A DNA stretch of 64,000 bases from Heliorestis convoluta (GTDB lineage Bacteria; Bacillota; Desulfitobacteriia; Heliobacteriales; Heliobacteriaceae). Under the pieces are notes generated by a model, which searched no databases, had not been told where the DNA came from, and saw nothing but the letters and a program-made list of their open reading frames with translations. Location: assembly GCF_009649955.1 (NCBI RefSeq), contig NZ_CP045875.1, positions 619,059-683,058 on the forward strand, in the 5' to 3' direction. Every line of letters begins with the position of its first letter. Positions within the stretch are counted from its first letter, which is position 1. The position numbers and the translations under genes were made by a program. Below, in pieces: positions 1 to 7,659 of this stretch.

Positions 1-72
1 GTCAACCAAATTTCAGTGCCGAAATAATTTAATTATCTCTATTAAGCTCTATTTTTTCGCCGAATGCTCACT

Positions 73-119
73 TTTGCCGAACCTACCCCCTTTTTTAGCC
101 TAAAAATAGGTTCGGCAAA
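73..119. repeat. 13-bp inverted repeat
   Basis: A perfect inverted repeat of 13 bp (arms 73-85 and 107-119, core GCCGAACCTA / TAGGTTCGGC) with a 21-nt loop lies downstream of the helicase gene on the minus strand. There is no T-run on either side, so it is a poor intrinsic terminator. It could be an mRNA-stabilising hairpin or a mobile-element end. The rest of positions 1-205 shows nothing recognisable. Confidence 0.4.
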
Positions 120-205
120 GAGCAGATTACTAAAAAAATTAGGTCAACGATCTAGTATGATACTACAAAAATACACCAAAAGATCCAAAAATCCTTTTTA
201 TTGCT

Positions 206-2218
206 CTACTTTTTAAGCCTCTTTTCCTTTTCAATATGCTCATAATACGCCACAATCTGCTCTTCCGCTTTATTACAAATCCGCTCTTTGTCCTGAACTG
301 TTAACTTTCTCCAAAGCGAAGGTGCCCATTGTACTTGCGTCAATTCTCGGGACTGTTGAAAGTAGCCTTTGCGCTCAAACTTTTCAAAAGGCATGGTAAA
401 AAGGATGTTGCGGATTTCTTCTGTCGTTAGATCTTGCACTCGTGACAATCTAAATATAGGTTTTTCAACAAGAAGATTCTGTTCAGCACGGTTACGGTAA
501 AAGAAGGTAAAACGCTCTACCAGATCGGCAATCATAACACGACCTGTCTCATCGGCTAAATCTACCATCGCTCGAAGGAGTACAGGCTTATAAGACGATG
601 ACATATCTCCCCGCTCTAAGAATGCAAAAAATTCTTCGTAGATAGGCAATCTTTTCGGGATTCCCATGGTAGTGCGAATTTCTTCTAATCGCTCTGGCTC
701 AAAGTAGTAATAATGATGTCGTCCCAAGGGCAACTCATGATCAGCTTCAATTTTTCCTTTTTTGACCCAATTTCTAACGGTCATATCGTCAACACCTAGC
801 TCTATGGCCACTTTGCGGTGACTCCACATATGTTCGACTGCTTCTTGCCAATCAAAAAGGTCTACTCTTTCGACATCTTTCAACCAGAGATGCAAGTTGG
901 CTACCAGATCAGGTCGTTCTTGCGTCCATTGCCTTGCATCCCAATGTGCTTTTTCTTCGGCGATTTTCTCTGGCGATGCTAGTACATAGCGACCAGCCAT
1001 GTATTCTCGAATTTTGAAAAGTCGATGTAAACTCAAGGCCTGGTTATATTTGCTTCCATTGTCGACAAAATCGATAACAAGCAAAGATTCTTTTCCAGGA
1101 GCTTTTCGTGTGCCTCTTCCTAACTGTTGTAAGTATATGACTTTGGATAAGGTAGGACGAGCCATGATCAGCACACGCGTTTCTGGGCTATCCCACCCTT
1201 CATTGAGAATGTCGCAGGCACAAAGCACTTGCAGGATACCTTTTTCGTAGTCTTTTAAGATTTTTTGACGCTCTAATCTGCTCTGTTGACCTGATACAGC
1301 TCGTGCTGCAATGCCTTTTTCTTGAAAGAGGCTGGCCATCTTTTCAGCATGGGCTACATTAACACAGAAAACAACAGCTCTTTCTCCTGCTACCAACTCT
1401 TGATAAGCTTGGACTATCAATTGGTTGCGTTCGGGTATATGGAGTTTTTCTTCTAAATCTTTGGCTTGATAGCGGATGCCATTGAAGCGAAGAGAAGAAA
1501 GATCGATGTTTGTTTTTACTCGTATACATCGTATCGGTACCAGTTCACCCAATTCAATGGCTTGGCGAAGATCCATTCGATGGGCTACGTTTTGAAAGAT
1601 TTCGAGAAGTGATTGACCGTCCATTCTTTCTGGTGTAGCTGTCAAGCCAAGTAAAAATTGTGCGTGGAAGTAGCCGATCACTTGCTGATAGGTGCGAGAT
1701 GTAGCATGATGAGCTTCGTCGATAATGATATAGCCAAATTGTTCAGGATCAAAATCAATGAGATTCCGTTGTATATACTGAATCGTGCTGACAAGCACAA
1801 GGTTGCTTCCAGAATTGTTGTCATCTTGCATAGTAGTTTCTTTTCCAAAGAGATTCTTATTGCTTTGCTCCATAGCTTGATAAGGCCATGGGTGCACTTC
1901 ATGATGAACTCCTCGGATCCCATCTCCATCGATAATAGCGACCTTTGCTTCCGGCCATAGACGAGCAAAAGTGGAGGCACCTTGTTCGACCAGTTCTCGC
2001 GTATGCGCCAACAAAAGGGTGGGTAGATTCATCTTTTTGGCATCAAGAACGGCTGTTGTTGTTTTCCCTGTTCCCGTGGCATGGGTGAGCAAGGCGATAG
2101 AATTGCCTTCGCGGCGTAATTTTGCTAGTTCTTCTAAAGCTGCTTTTTGGTGTTCTCGCAGCTCTAGATCGCCTGAAGAGATCTGCGATGCTCGTTGTTT
2201 GGGCAAAAAATCGGCCAA
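206..2218 (-). CDS. DEAD/DEAH-box superfamily II helicase with C-terminal HTH
   Basis: 670 aa from a TTG start. Superfamily II motifs appear in order: Walker A (TGTGKTT) near residue 50, DEAH box (IIIDEAHHA) near 168, motif III (GLTATPER) near 193, and the helicase C domain ending in QLGRGTRKA near 365. A MerR-like helix-turn-helix (around 475-505) is followed by an uncharacterised tail. Such proteins unwind or remodel nucleic acid with ATP; this one's substrate is unknown. The nuclease frame upstream overlaps it by 55 nt in a -1 relationship, and the open helicase frame continues upstream of the chosen TTG. The two were therefore probably one nuclease-helicase polypeptide, now broken by a lost base, or joined by frameshifting. 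Confidence 0.8.
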   Translation of the reverse strand: MADFLPKQRASQISSGDLELREHQKAALEELAKLRREGNSIALLTHATGTGKTTTAVLDAKKMNLPTLLLAHTRELVEQGASTFARLWPEAKVAIIDGDGIRGVHHEVHPWPYQAMEQSNKNLFGKETTMQDDNNSGSNLVLVSTIQYIQRNLIDFDPEQFGYIIIDEAHHATSRTYQQVIGYFHAQFLLGLTATPERMDGQSLLEIFQNVAHRMDLRQAIELGELVPIRCIRVKTNIDLSSLRFNGIRYQAKDLEEKLHIPERNQLIVQAYQELVAGERAVVFCVNVAHAEKMASLFQEKGIAARAVSGQQSRLERQKILKDYEKGILQVLCACDILNEGWDSPETRVLIMARPTLSKVIYLQQLGRGTRKAPGKESLLVIDFVDNGSKYNQALSLHRLFKIREYMAGRYVLASPEKIAEEKAHWDARQWTQERPDLVANLHLWLKDVERVDLFDWQEAVEHMWSHRKVAIELGVDDMTVRNWVKKGKIEADHELPLGRHHYYYFEPERLEEIRTTMGIPKRLPIYEEFFAFLERGDMSSSYKPVLLRAMVDLADETGRVMIADLVERFTFFYRNRAEQNLLVEKPIFRLSRVQDLTTEEIRNILFTMPFEKFERKGYFQQSRELTQVQWAPSLWRKLTVQDKERICNKAEEQIVAYYEHIEKEKRLKK

Positions 2219-2664
2219 ATCTGAAGATGGGGATTGTTGCCAAGAAATTGCACCAGTTCACTTTTTACTTGTTCGGGACTTTGCGTCAATTGGCGATAGG
2301 CCCAGCGGTATACTTTCCATCCTTGGTAGATGAGACTGTTTTGTCGAATCAGATCGTCGATAAATTTATCTTTGGCTACTTGCAAGGGATCGTGGTATCT
2401 TTGTCCATCGATTTCTAAGGCGTATTTTTCATAGCCTATTGATAAAGCATAATCGATTCGACGAGGATAGCCGTAGATATCTTCAAAAGGCTGTTCTGGC
2501 ATGAGATATTGTACCTTTTCCAAACCAAAGGTATCTGCAAAGATTTCCATGAAAAGATCTTCTGAGGAGCTTGAACCCTTTCTTAGACTTTTGTTATTGC
2601 TGTTGTTTTCACTTTGTCTCTTCTCACCTTTTTCTTTGGTTTTTTTCTCTTCTTTCAAATTCAA
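2164..2664 (-). CDS. DUF559/Vsr-like PD-(D/E)XK nuclease domain protein
   Basis: 166 aa from a TTG start behind AAGGTGA. The first 30 residues are Lys/Asn/Ser-rich and likely disordered. The core carries D71 (RRIDYAL) and E84-x-D86 (ALEIDGQRYHD), matching the catalytic layout of DUF559/Vsr-type nucleases of the PD-(D/E)XK fold, and a Trp-rich end (YQGWKVYRW) typical of that family. It overlaps the downstream helicase by 55 nt in another frame. The fold assignment is by motif only. Most likely it is the nuclease module of a nuclease-helicase fusion acting in DNA repair or defence. Confidence 0.6.
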   Translation of the reverse strand: MNLKEEKKTKEKGEKRQSENNSNNKSLRKGSSSSEDLFMEIFADTFGLEKVQYLMPEQPFEDIYGYPRRIDYALSIGYEKYALEIDGQRYHDPLQVAKDKFIDDLIRQNSLIYQGWKVYRWAYRQLTQSPEQVKSELVQFLGNNPHLQIWPIFCPNNEHRRSLQAI

Positions 2665-3206
2665 ATCACCTTCTTAGTACGATGAATTTCCTAAAATTAG
2701 CAAATATACTTTCCTTTTACCGTATACTTATGTAGTCTCAGCCTTATTATTTGAATAAGCACTTGCTAAAAAGCTTCTGCAAATCAAGGTCAAACTGTCT
2801 TTAACTTTCGACATGTCTTTTATGTTCTTCTTTCACATAATTGATATCTCATCAAAAAATTCTATATTCTATAAATTTCAAAAAAAAATCGATTGCCTAC
2901 ATTTAGACAATCGAACTCTGATGGCGATATGCTTAGATTAAATAGGTCGTCTCCTGCTTGTAAAATTGCAAAAATTTATCTCAAAACAATCAGTCATTTT
3001 GAATCGCTAAAAGAGCTTATTATCTAACTCCCTTTTGAAAAGCAAAACAAAGATGTGTTAAGTTTCTGAAGCATTGATTGAGAGGAGTAAACTACGGAAG
3101 TAAAAATTAATAGTAGTTTATCATATTTTTCTTTCTAACCTTTGTCGTATTTTGTCGCTTCATTTGTTTTTATTTTTCTCCCCTGTACCCTCAGTTCTAG
3201 GTCACT
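2665..3206. other. Non-coding, AT-rich stretch
   Basis: About 540 bp without a convincing ORF. The only structure seen is the hairpin at 2880-2914, listed separately. Confidence 0.5.
2880..2914 (-). terminator. Intrinsic terminator (minus strand)
   Basis: TCGATTG (2889-2895) pairs with CAATCGA (2908-2914). The plus-strand A-run 2880-2888 is a U-run on the minus strand, so it would end the nitroreductase/acetyltransferase transcript about 290 bp after the last stop codon. Confidence 0.5.
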
Positions 3207-3878
3207 TCACAGAGGCTGTAAAGCAATGCAATCTTGCTTTTGAATTTTTTCAATCATTTCCATCCACGCTTTTGGTTTATTAGACAAGACAGCGTAGTAG
3301 CGTCTTAAAAATTTCACAACAAGATCGGCTTCCAGACAGTCCAGGCTGTCATCGGATGGAAGAAAGCATAGATCAAGCCCCGTTACAGCTTCTCCATCAT
3401 TTTTCCATGAAGGATGGACATAATCAATATCAATGCGTTTAAAACCCATGTGCGACAGTACTTCTCTCCGGACAAAAGGGTCCATTGGTTTTACGCCACC
3501 AAATTCATTTTGCTTAACTCGATAGGGATCATAAATCTCGGCAAAGGTGCCATACAGTTTTTTACCCTGCTGCGTGGCCAGTTCTTCCAAATCAGCCGTA
3601 CGCTTTTTGGCTAAAAAAGGACCTATAGACAGGCCTGGTTGACCAATGATCGTAAAGTCAGTCATGGCCACATTAAAGTCTTCATAATAACGATACTCTG
3701 TGGTTCCAACGACTTCACCATTGTGTAAGGCTACAAAGACACGGATTCCTGGATCTTCTAAAGGCTCTTTCCAAAGGTCAAATTCCAACACTTCTTCTGG
3801 AGGAAATACTTTTTGCATGAGTTGGTGCATCTGTTTGAATAAGGGATCGGAAATACTGGTTATTCTTCTGTATTCCAT
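3207..3878 (-). CDS. GNAT-like N-acetyltransferase family protein
   Basis: 223 aa. I chose the ATG at 3878 (MEYRRITSIS) because AGAGAGAAG lies just upstream; the frame is open 9 codons further. The N-terminal half has a GNAT-like pattern: a beta strand ending in RVFVALHNGEVVGTTEYRYY, then a central strand (AMTDFTIIG) and helix region. A long C-terminal extension is uncharacterised. The likely role is acyl transfer from an acyl-CoA or ACP to an amine; the substrate is unknown. It follows the nitroreductase gene by 19 bp and is probably co-transcribed with it. Confidence 0.55.
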   Translation of the reverse strand: MEYRRITSISDPLFKQMHQLMQKVFPPEEVLEFDLWKEPLEDPGIRVFVALHNGEVVGTTEYRYYEDFNVAMTDFTIIGQPGLSIGPFLAKKRTADLEELATQQGKKLYGTFAEIYDPYRVKQNEFGGVKPMDPFVRREVLSHMGFKRIDIDYVHPSWKNDGEAVTGLDLCFLPSDDSLDCLEADLVVKFLRRYYAVLSNKPKAWMEMIEKIQKQDCIALQPL

Positions 3879-3897
3879 CGATATTCTTCTCTCTTTT

Positions 3898-4446
3898 CTA
3901 ATCAATATTGGGAATTCTCTTTATAATTCCATAAGTTTCTCTATGGATTTTGTTGTAAAGTAACTTTTCTTCGTCGTAAGGCTTTTTTTCTTCTGCTGGG
4001 TAACCTACTGCGATAATAGACTCAACATGATATTTTTCTGGTATTCCTAAAAGCTGCTTAACATATTCTTCTGCTTTCACATTTTCCTTATGCATTCTCT
4101 CTCTTACCTGAATCCAGCAAGAACCAAGCCCTAAGGAATGAGACGTAAGATGGATTATGACGGAAGCAATAGAGGCATCTTCTATCCAAACGTCACAAGC
4201 CTCGGGATCTGCGATTACAACAATTCCTAATGGAGCACTTGCTAAGAACTGAGAACTATGTTCTCTACACTGGGAAAGCTTTTTCAGTACTTCTTGGTTT
4301 GTAACTGCTATATATTCCCAAGGTCTTCTAGACCTTGAAGATGGGGATAGCAAGGCCGCTTTTAGAATGGCATCTACTTTTTCTTCTTCTACTTTTTTAT
4401 CCTGATACTTTCTAATGCTTCTTCGAGACTTTAATAAGTCTAACAT
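3898..4446 (-). CDS. Nitroreductase family NAD(P)H:FMN oxidoreductase
   Basis: 182 aa, about normal length for the small nitroreductase family. The start follows GGGAGAGGAG. The N-terminus (LLKSRRSIRKYQDKKV) carries the family's Arg/Ser FMN-phosphate contacts. SPSSRSRRPWEYIAV is the second FMN loop, and the conserved back half has GLGSCWIQVRER and IIAVGYPAEEKKPY. The enzyme would bind FMN as a homodimer and reduce nitro, quinone or flavin-type substrates; the real substrate cannot be read from sequence. It is the first gene of a two-gene unit with the acetyltransferase. Confidence 0.85.
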   Translation of the reverse strand: MLDLLKSRRSIRKYQDKKVEEEKVDAILKAALLSPSSRSRRPWEYIAVTNQEVLKKLSQCREHSSQFLASAPLGIVVIADPEACDVWIEDASIASVIIHLTSHSLGLGSCWIQVRERMHKENVKAEEYVKQLLGIPEKYHVESIIAVGYPAEEKKPYDEEKLLYNKIHRETYGIIKRIPNID

Positions 4447-4499
4447 TGAAGCTCCTCTCCCTTCATAAAGATGATCAGGTTCTGTGCAAACGATTACGG

Positions 4500-4565
4500 C
4501 GAGACTCTTAGCGAGCCATTATAGATTTTACTATAAAATCTATAAACTATGTACCACAAGTCTCG
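4500..4565. repeat. Nested perfect inverted repeats upstream of the Mg2+ locus
   Basis: An inner 11-bp perfect repeat (4520-4530 / 4534-4544, spacer CTA) sits inside an outer 7-bp repeat (CGAGACT 4500-4506 / AGTCTCG 4559-4565). It lies in the divergent region between the nitroreductase gene and the M-box. It could be an operator, a cruciform or a miniature element scar. Confidence 0.4.
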
Positions 4566-4584
4566 ATCAGTTGTCTTTTTTTCG

Positions 4585-4607
4585 TTGACAACATACTTGA
4601 AAGTATG
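4585..4607 (+). promoter_or_regulatory. Possible promoter -35 and operator for the Mg2+ locus
   Basis: TTGACA at 4585-4590 is followed directly by a perfect 7-bp inverted repeat, CATACTT-GA-AAGTATG (4592-4607). No good -10 box at 17 bp is present, so the promoter call is weak. The palindrome could bind a repressor. Confidence 0.35.
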
Positions 4608-4640
4608 CTAAGGTAACGATGTTGTAAAAATTCCATACAT

Positions 4641-4826
4641 TCCCGTTAGGTGAGGCTCCTGTACGGAGATATGCTACTGCCCAGAAATGTCGAGAGACGC
4701 CAATGGGTCAACAGTGAAGATCGGCTTAAGGTCTTCGTTAATGTAGCTGGCCAGTCCTATGCTGTACAGTGCTGAAGCTCTACGAGTGGGGAGAAGGGCA
4801 AAGTTTACTTTCTATGCCCTTTTGTT
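4641..4826 (+). ncRNA. M-box (ykoK leader) Mg2+ riboswitch with terminator platform
   Basis: The stretch matches the M-box aptamer closely. GTTAGGTGAGGCTCCTGTAC near 4644 is followed by the conserved AAATGTCGAGAGACGCCAATG and GGTCAACAG blocks, a variable stem with CTTAAGG, then TAATGTAGCTGGC and GCTGAAGCTCTACGA ending near 4787. A terminator-type hairpin (AAGGGCA 4794-4800 pairing with TGCCCTT 4815-4821, then TTTGTT) forms the expression platform. M-boxes bind Mg2+ and shut off magnesium transporter genes when Mg2+ is high. Two mgtE genes lie downstream, as expected. Confidence 0.95.
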
Positions 4827-4884
4827 AGAATGCCTTTGTTTTTGTGTTGCTTTTTTTGAGCAATACTTTTATAGGTATGCTATT

Positions 4885-4927
4885 AACACACCTTCACTCT
4901 TAAAGAGCGAAGGTGTGTTTTATTTTT
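4885..4927 (+). terminator. Second intrinsic terminator in the mgtE leader
   Basis: AACACACCTTC (4885-4895) pairs with GAAGGTGTGTT (4909-4919) around an ACTC/GAG helix extension, then TTTATTTTTATT follows. It lies between the M-box and the leader ORF, so mgtE transcription must pass two terminators. Confidence 0.75.
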
Positions 4928-4950
4928 ATTAGAAAAAGGAGGTGAGGCTC

Positions 4951-5121
4951 ATGAGTGCAGACCCAGAACCGCCACCTGACTCTAGGAGTAATACTATCTA
5001 TTTTCCGAACCACAAGGCAACGAATACGAAAATAACACTTGCAGGAGGAGAGGGATTCTGTACTCAAAAGTGCCTTATCTCTTTTGATATAGCCTTTCCC
5101 CTCCTGCCATTATGGAGGTGA
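4951..5121 (+). CDS. Candidate Mg2+-responsive leader peptide (56 aa, acidic/proline start)
   Basis: An ATG with a near-perfect ribosome site (AAAAAGGAGGTG, spacing 6) opens a 56-codon frame that begins MSADPEPPPDSRSN and ends in the TGA at 5119-5121, six bases before the mgtE start and touching its GGAGGTG site. The early run of Asp, Glu and Pro recalls the MgtL leader peptide of enterobacteria, where acidic/proline stretches destabilise the ribosome at low Mg2+. GCAGGAGG (5041-5048) inside the ORF can pair with CCTCCTGC (5100-5107) just before the mgtE ribosome site, so ribosome position on this ORF could alter mgtE translation. It may instead be a non-functional ORF; no homologue is known to me. 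Confidence 0.55.
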   Translation: MSADPEPPPDSRSNTIYFPNHKATNTKITLAGGEGFCTQKCLISFDIAFPLLPLWR

Positions 5122-5127
5122 CACTCT

Positions 5128-6120
5128 TTGACAACAAAGACTTATGCCCATGAGTCAGCAGGTTCTATCATGGCTACACACTTTCTGGCTGTACCAGAAC
5201 ATTACAGTGTCAAAGATGCAATTCAGTTTCTAAAACAACATGAAATCAATGGAGAGAATAAATATTATCTCTATGTTACCGATCCCCAAAACGTATTAAA
5301 AGGTTTGCTTCCCATTCGCAACTTAGTAAGTGCTTCTGATGAGCAAACTGTGTCCGATGTTATGCAGTCTAAGGTAGTATCAGTCAATGTGAACATGGAC
5401 CGAGAAGCTGTAGCCAAATTAATGCAACAGCATGATTTTATCTCCATCCCCGTGGTAGATGATCAAGGCGTTCTTGTTGGCATCATTGATGCGGATGATG
5501 TCTATGATGTTGTAGAAGAGGAAGCAACAGAAGATTTTCATAAAATGGCACCTGTTGGTTTGTTGAAAACAAGCCTAAAAGACGCCACTGTTGGTTTGCT
5601 TTTTCGAAAGCGCGTAGGTTGGTTGTTAGTTCTTGTCTTTATGAATATTTTTTCCGGTGCCGGTATTGCTTATTTTGAAGAGACCATTGAAGCGGTTGTA
5701 GCTCTTGTTTTTTTCCTTCCCCTTTTGATTGATAGCGGTGGTAACGCTGGTTCTCAGTCTGCTACTTTAATGGTTCGTGCTTTGGCTACAGGTGACGTAA
5801 AGCTCCGTGACTGGACTCGCTTCTTAGGGAAAGAAGTTGCCGTCGCAAGCTTGATGGGTCTGGCGATGGGTCTCGCCGTTGCTACCATTGGCATCTTCCG
5901 CGCAGGTCCTGAAGTGGCTGTCGTTGTTGCTTTAACCATGGTGGTTGTTGTTCTTGTCGGCAGTGTGATTGGTATGTCCTTACCTTTTGCTTTGAGCCGT
6001 TTACGCCTTGATCCTGCTACAGCCAGTGCGCCTCTTATTACATCCATTGCCGATATTGCAGGCGTTCTTATCTACTTCTCCATCGCGACTTGGTACCTTG
6101 GTTCTGTCGGTATGATGTAA
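5128..6120 (+). CDS. mgtE: MgtE-family Mg2+ channel lacking the N domain
   Basis: 330 aa from TTG with GGAGGTG 7 nt upstream. Residues ~12-130 form a CBS pair (DVMQSKVVSVNVNMD, DFISIPVVDDQGVLVGIIDADD). Residues ~150-330 form the five-helix MgtE pore domain, with the family signature DSGGNAGSQSATLMVRALA. Typical MgtE is about 450 aa and starts with a superhelical N domain; this one starts almost at the CBS region, so its magnesium gating may differ. It is first of two tandem mgtE genes under the M-box. It conducts Mg2+ into the cell as a membrane dimer. Confidence 0.9.
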   Translation: MTTKTYAHESAGSIMATHFLAVPEHYSVKDAIQFLKQHEINGENKYYLYVTDPQNVLKGLLPIRNLVSASDEQTVSDVMQSKVVSVNVNMDREAVAKLMQQHDFISIPVVDDQGVLVGIIDADDVYDVVEEEATEDFHKMAPVGLLKTSLKDATVGLLFRKRVGWLLVLVFMNIFSGAGIAYFEETIEAVVALVFFLPLLIDSGGNAGSQSATLMVRALATGDVKLRDWTRFLGKEVAVASLMGLAMGLAVATIGIFRAGPEVAVVVALTMVVVVLVGSVIGMSLPFALSRLRLDPATASAPLITSIADIAGVLIYFSIATWYLGSVGMM

Positions 6121-6188
6121 AAGAAAGGCTTTTTAGAGAAAGCATCATTACAGAGGTGAATTTTACTGTTTAGATAAAGGTGATCGTT

Positions 6189-7580
6189 ATGAAAAAAGTA
6201 AATATAGCTCAAGATCTTAATCAAGAAAAATGGCTTGAAAGAGCCTTGAAAAACTTAGATAAGAAAGAAACAATTCTTTCTCATCTTCTTGTCTATCCTT
6301 ATGATGCCATGTTAGCTGGCAAAACGATTCAAAGTGAAGGCGTGCTGGTCGCTACCGATAGAAGATTGATTTTTTTCCTAGGTCCTCATGTTCAATCTTA
6401 TTCTTATTCTGAACTAGACTCGATTCACTTTTCTACTGGTATTTTTGGTCTTTATATTTCTCTTGCTGTAACAGGTAAAAGTGTTGTTATCTTCTGGGTT
6501 CATCAAAGCAATGCTGATCAAGTGGACACCTTTATACAACTTACGGAAGATGAGTTGACAAAATATTCTGAACTCCCTAGAGAAAAGACAGCCTTGCCTT
6601 CTTATCCTGAAGATTCTGTTGGAACCATTATGACCCGGGAATTTCTAGCAATTCCAGAACAGTATAGGATAGCTGATACAATTCATTTTCTGCGCAATCA
6701 TGAGATTGGTTTGCAAAGTAAATATTATCTTTACGTTGTTGATAGTGAGCAAAGGTTACGAGGCATTGTACCGATTCGTAAATTACTCTGGGCTTCGAAA
6801 GAGCAAAAAGTGGTAGAAGTCATGTCTACGGATCTCGTTTTTGTCGGTATTGATCAAGATCGAGATGTTGTGACTAAGCTTATAGAACAACATTCCTACT
6901 TATCCCTTCCTGTTGTTGATACCCGAGGTGTCCTTGTAGGCATTGTTACAGCCGATGATGTCATGGATGTTATGGAAGCAGAAGCAACAGAAGATTTTTA
7001 TAAAATGGCATCGATTGGCTCTTTCAAAACAAGCCTTAAAGATGCAACGATACCCATGCTTTTCCGAAAAAGAATTGGTTGGCTCCTATTTCTCGTTTTT
7101 ATGAACATTTTTTCTGGTGCTGCCATTGCTTACTACGAAGATACCATTGCTGCTGTTGTGGCTTTAGTCTTTTTTCTTCCTTTGTTGGTGGATAGCGGTG
7201 GCAATGCAGGCAGTCAAGCTGCCACATTGATGGTTCGAGCCCTGGCTACAGGTGACGTACAACTTCGTGACTGGACTCGCTTTCTGGGAAAAGAAGTGGC
7301 TGTAGCTGGGTTGATGGGTCTGGCCATGGGTGCTGCTGTTGCTACCATTGGCTTTTTCCGTGCTGGACCGGAAGTGGCCCTTGTTGTCGCTCTCACTATG
7401 ATTATGGTCGTACTTGTTGGTAGTGTCATTGGTATGTCTCTTCCTTTTGCTCTTAGTCGTATGCGCCTTGATCCTGCCATTGCCAGTGCTCCTCTTATTA
7501 CATCGATTGGCGATATCTTTGGTGTGCTGATTTACTTTTCTGTTGCTACGTGGTATTTGGGAGCCATTGGCTTGCTTTGA
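6189..7580 (+). CDS. mgtE: MgtE-family Mg2+ channel with N-terminal PH-like domain
   Basis: 463 aa. I chose the ATG at 6189 because AAAGGTG precedes it; a GTG at 6180 lies inside that site. Residues ~140-270 are the CBS pair and ~285-463 the MgtE channel (DSGGNAGSQAATLMVRALA), closely similar to the preceding paralogue. In place of the MgtE N domain, residues ~10-125 look like a bacterial PH (YokE-like) domain: GVLVATDRRLIFFLGP then SYSYSELDSIHFSTG, the usual strand pattern ending in a helix. It probably arose by tandem duplication and domain swap and shares the M-box control. The PH call rests on pattern only. Confidence 0.85.
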   Translation: MKKVNIAQDLNQEKWLERALKNLDKKETILSHLLVYPYDAMLAGKTIQSEGVLVATDRRLIFFLGPHVQSYSYSELDSIHFSTGIFGLYISLAVTGKSVVIFWVHQSNADQVDTFIQLTEDELTKYSELPREKTALPSYPEDSVGTIMTREFLAIPEQYRIADTIHFLRNHEIGLQSKYYLYVVDSEQRLRGIVPIRKLLWASKEQKVVEVMSTDLVFVGIDQDRDVVTKLIEQHSYLSLPVVDTRGVLVGIVTADDVMDVMEAEATEDFYKMASIGSFKTSLKDATIPMLFRKRIGWLLFLVFMNIFSGAAIAYYEDTIAAVVALVFFLPLLVDSGGNAGSQAATLMVRALATGDVQLRDWTRFLGKEVAVAGLMGLAMGAAVATIGFFRAGPEVALVVALTMIMVVLVGSVIGMSLPFALSRMRLDPAIASAPLITSIGDIFGVLIYFSVATWYLGAIGLL

Positions 7581-7612
7581 TTGATCCCATGTGTTTTTGT
7601 TAAGCCTATCTG

Positions 7613-7650
7613 CAAAAAAAGCCGCCAGAAAGTTTTTCTGGCGGCTTTTT
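7613..7650. terminator. Bidirectional intrinsic terminator
   Basis: AAAAAAGCCGCCAGAA pairs with TTCTGGCGGCTTTTT. It has T-runs on both strands and separates the convergent mgtE pair and the 7660-8394 gene. Confidence 0.85.
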
Positions 7651-7659
7651 CACAATGTA

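Noticed and set aside
5754-6047. Long minus ORFs opposite the mgtE genes
   Set aside because: They are shadows of the conserved GC-richer mgtE pore region; the same shadow appears at 7214-7480 in the paralogue.
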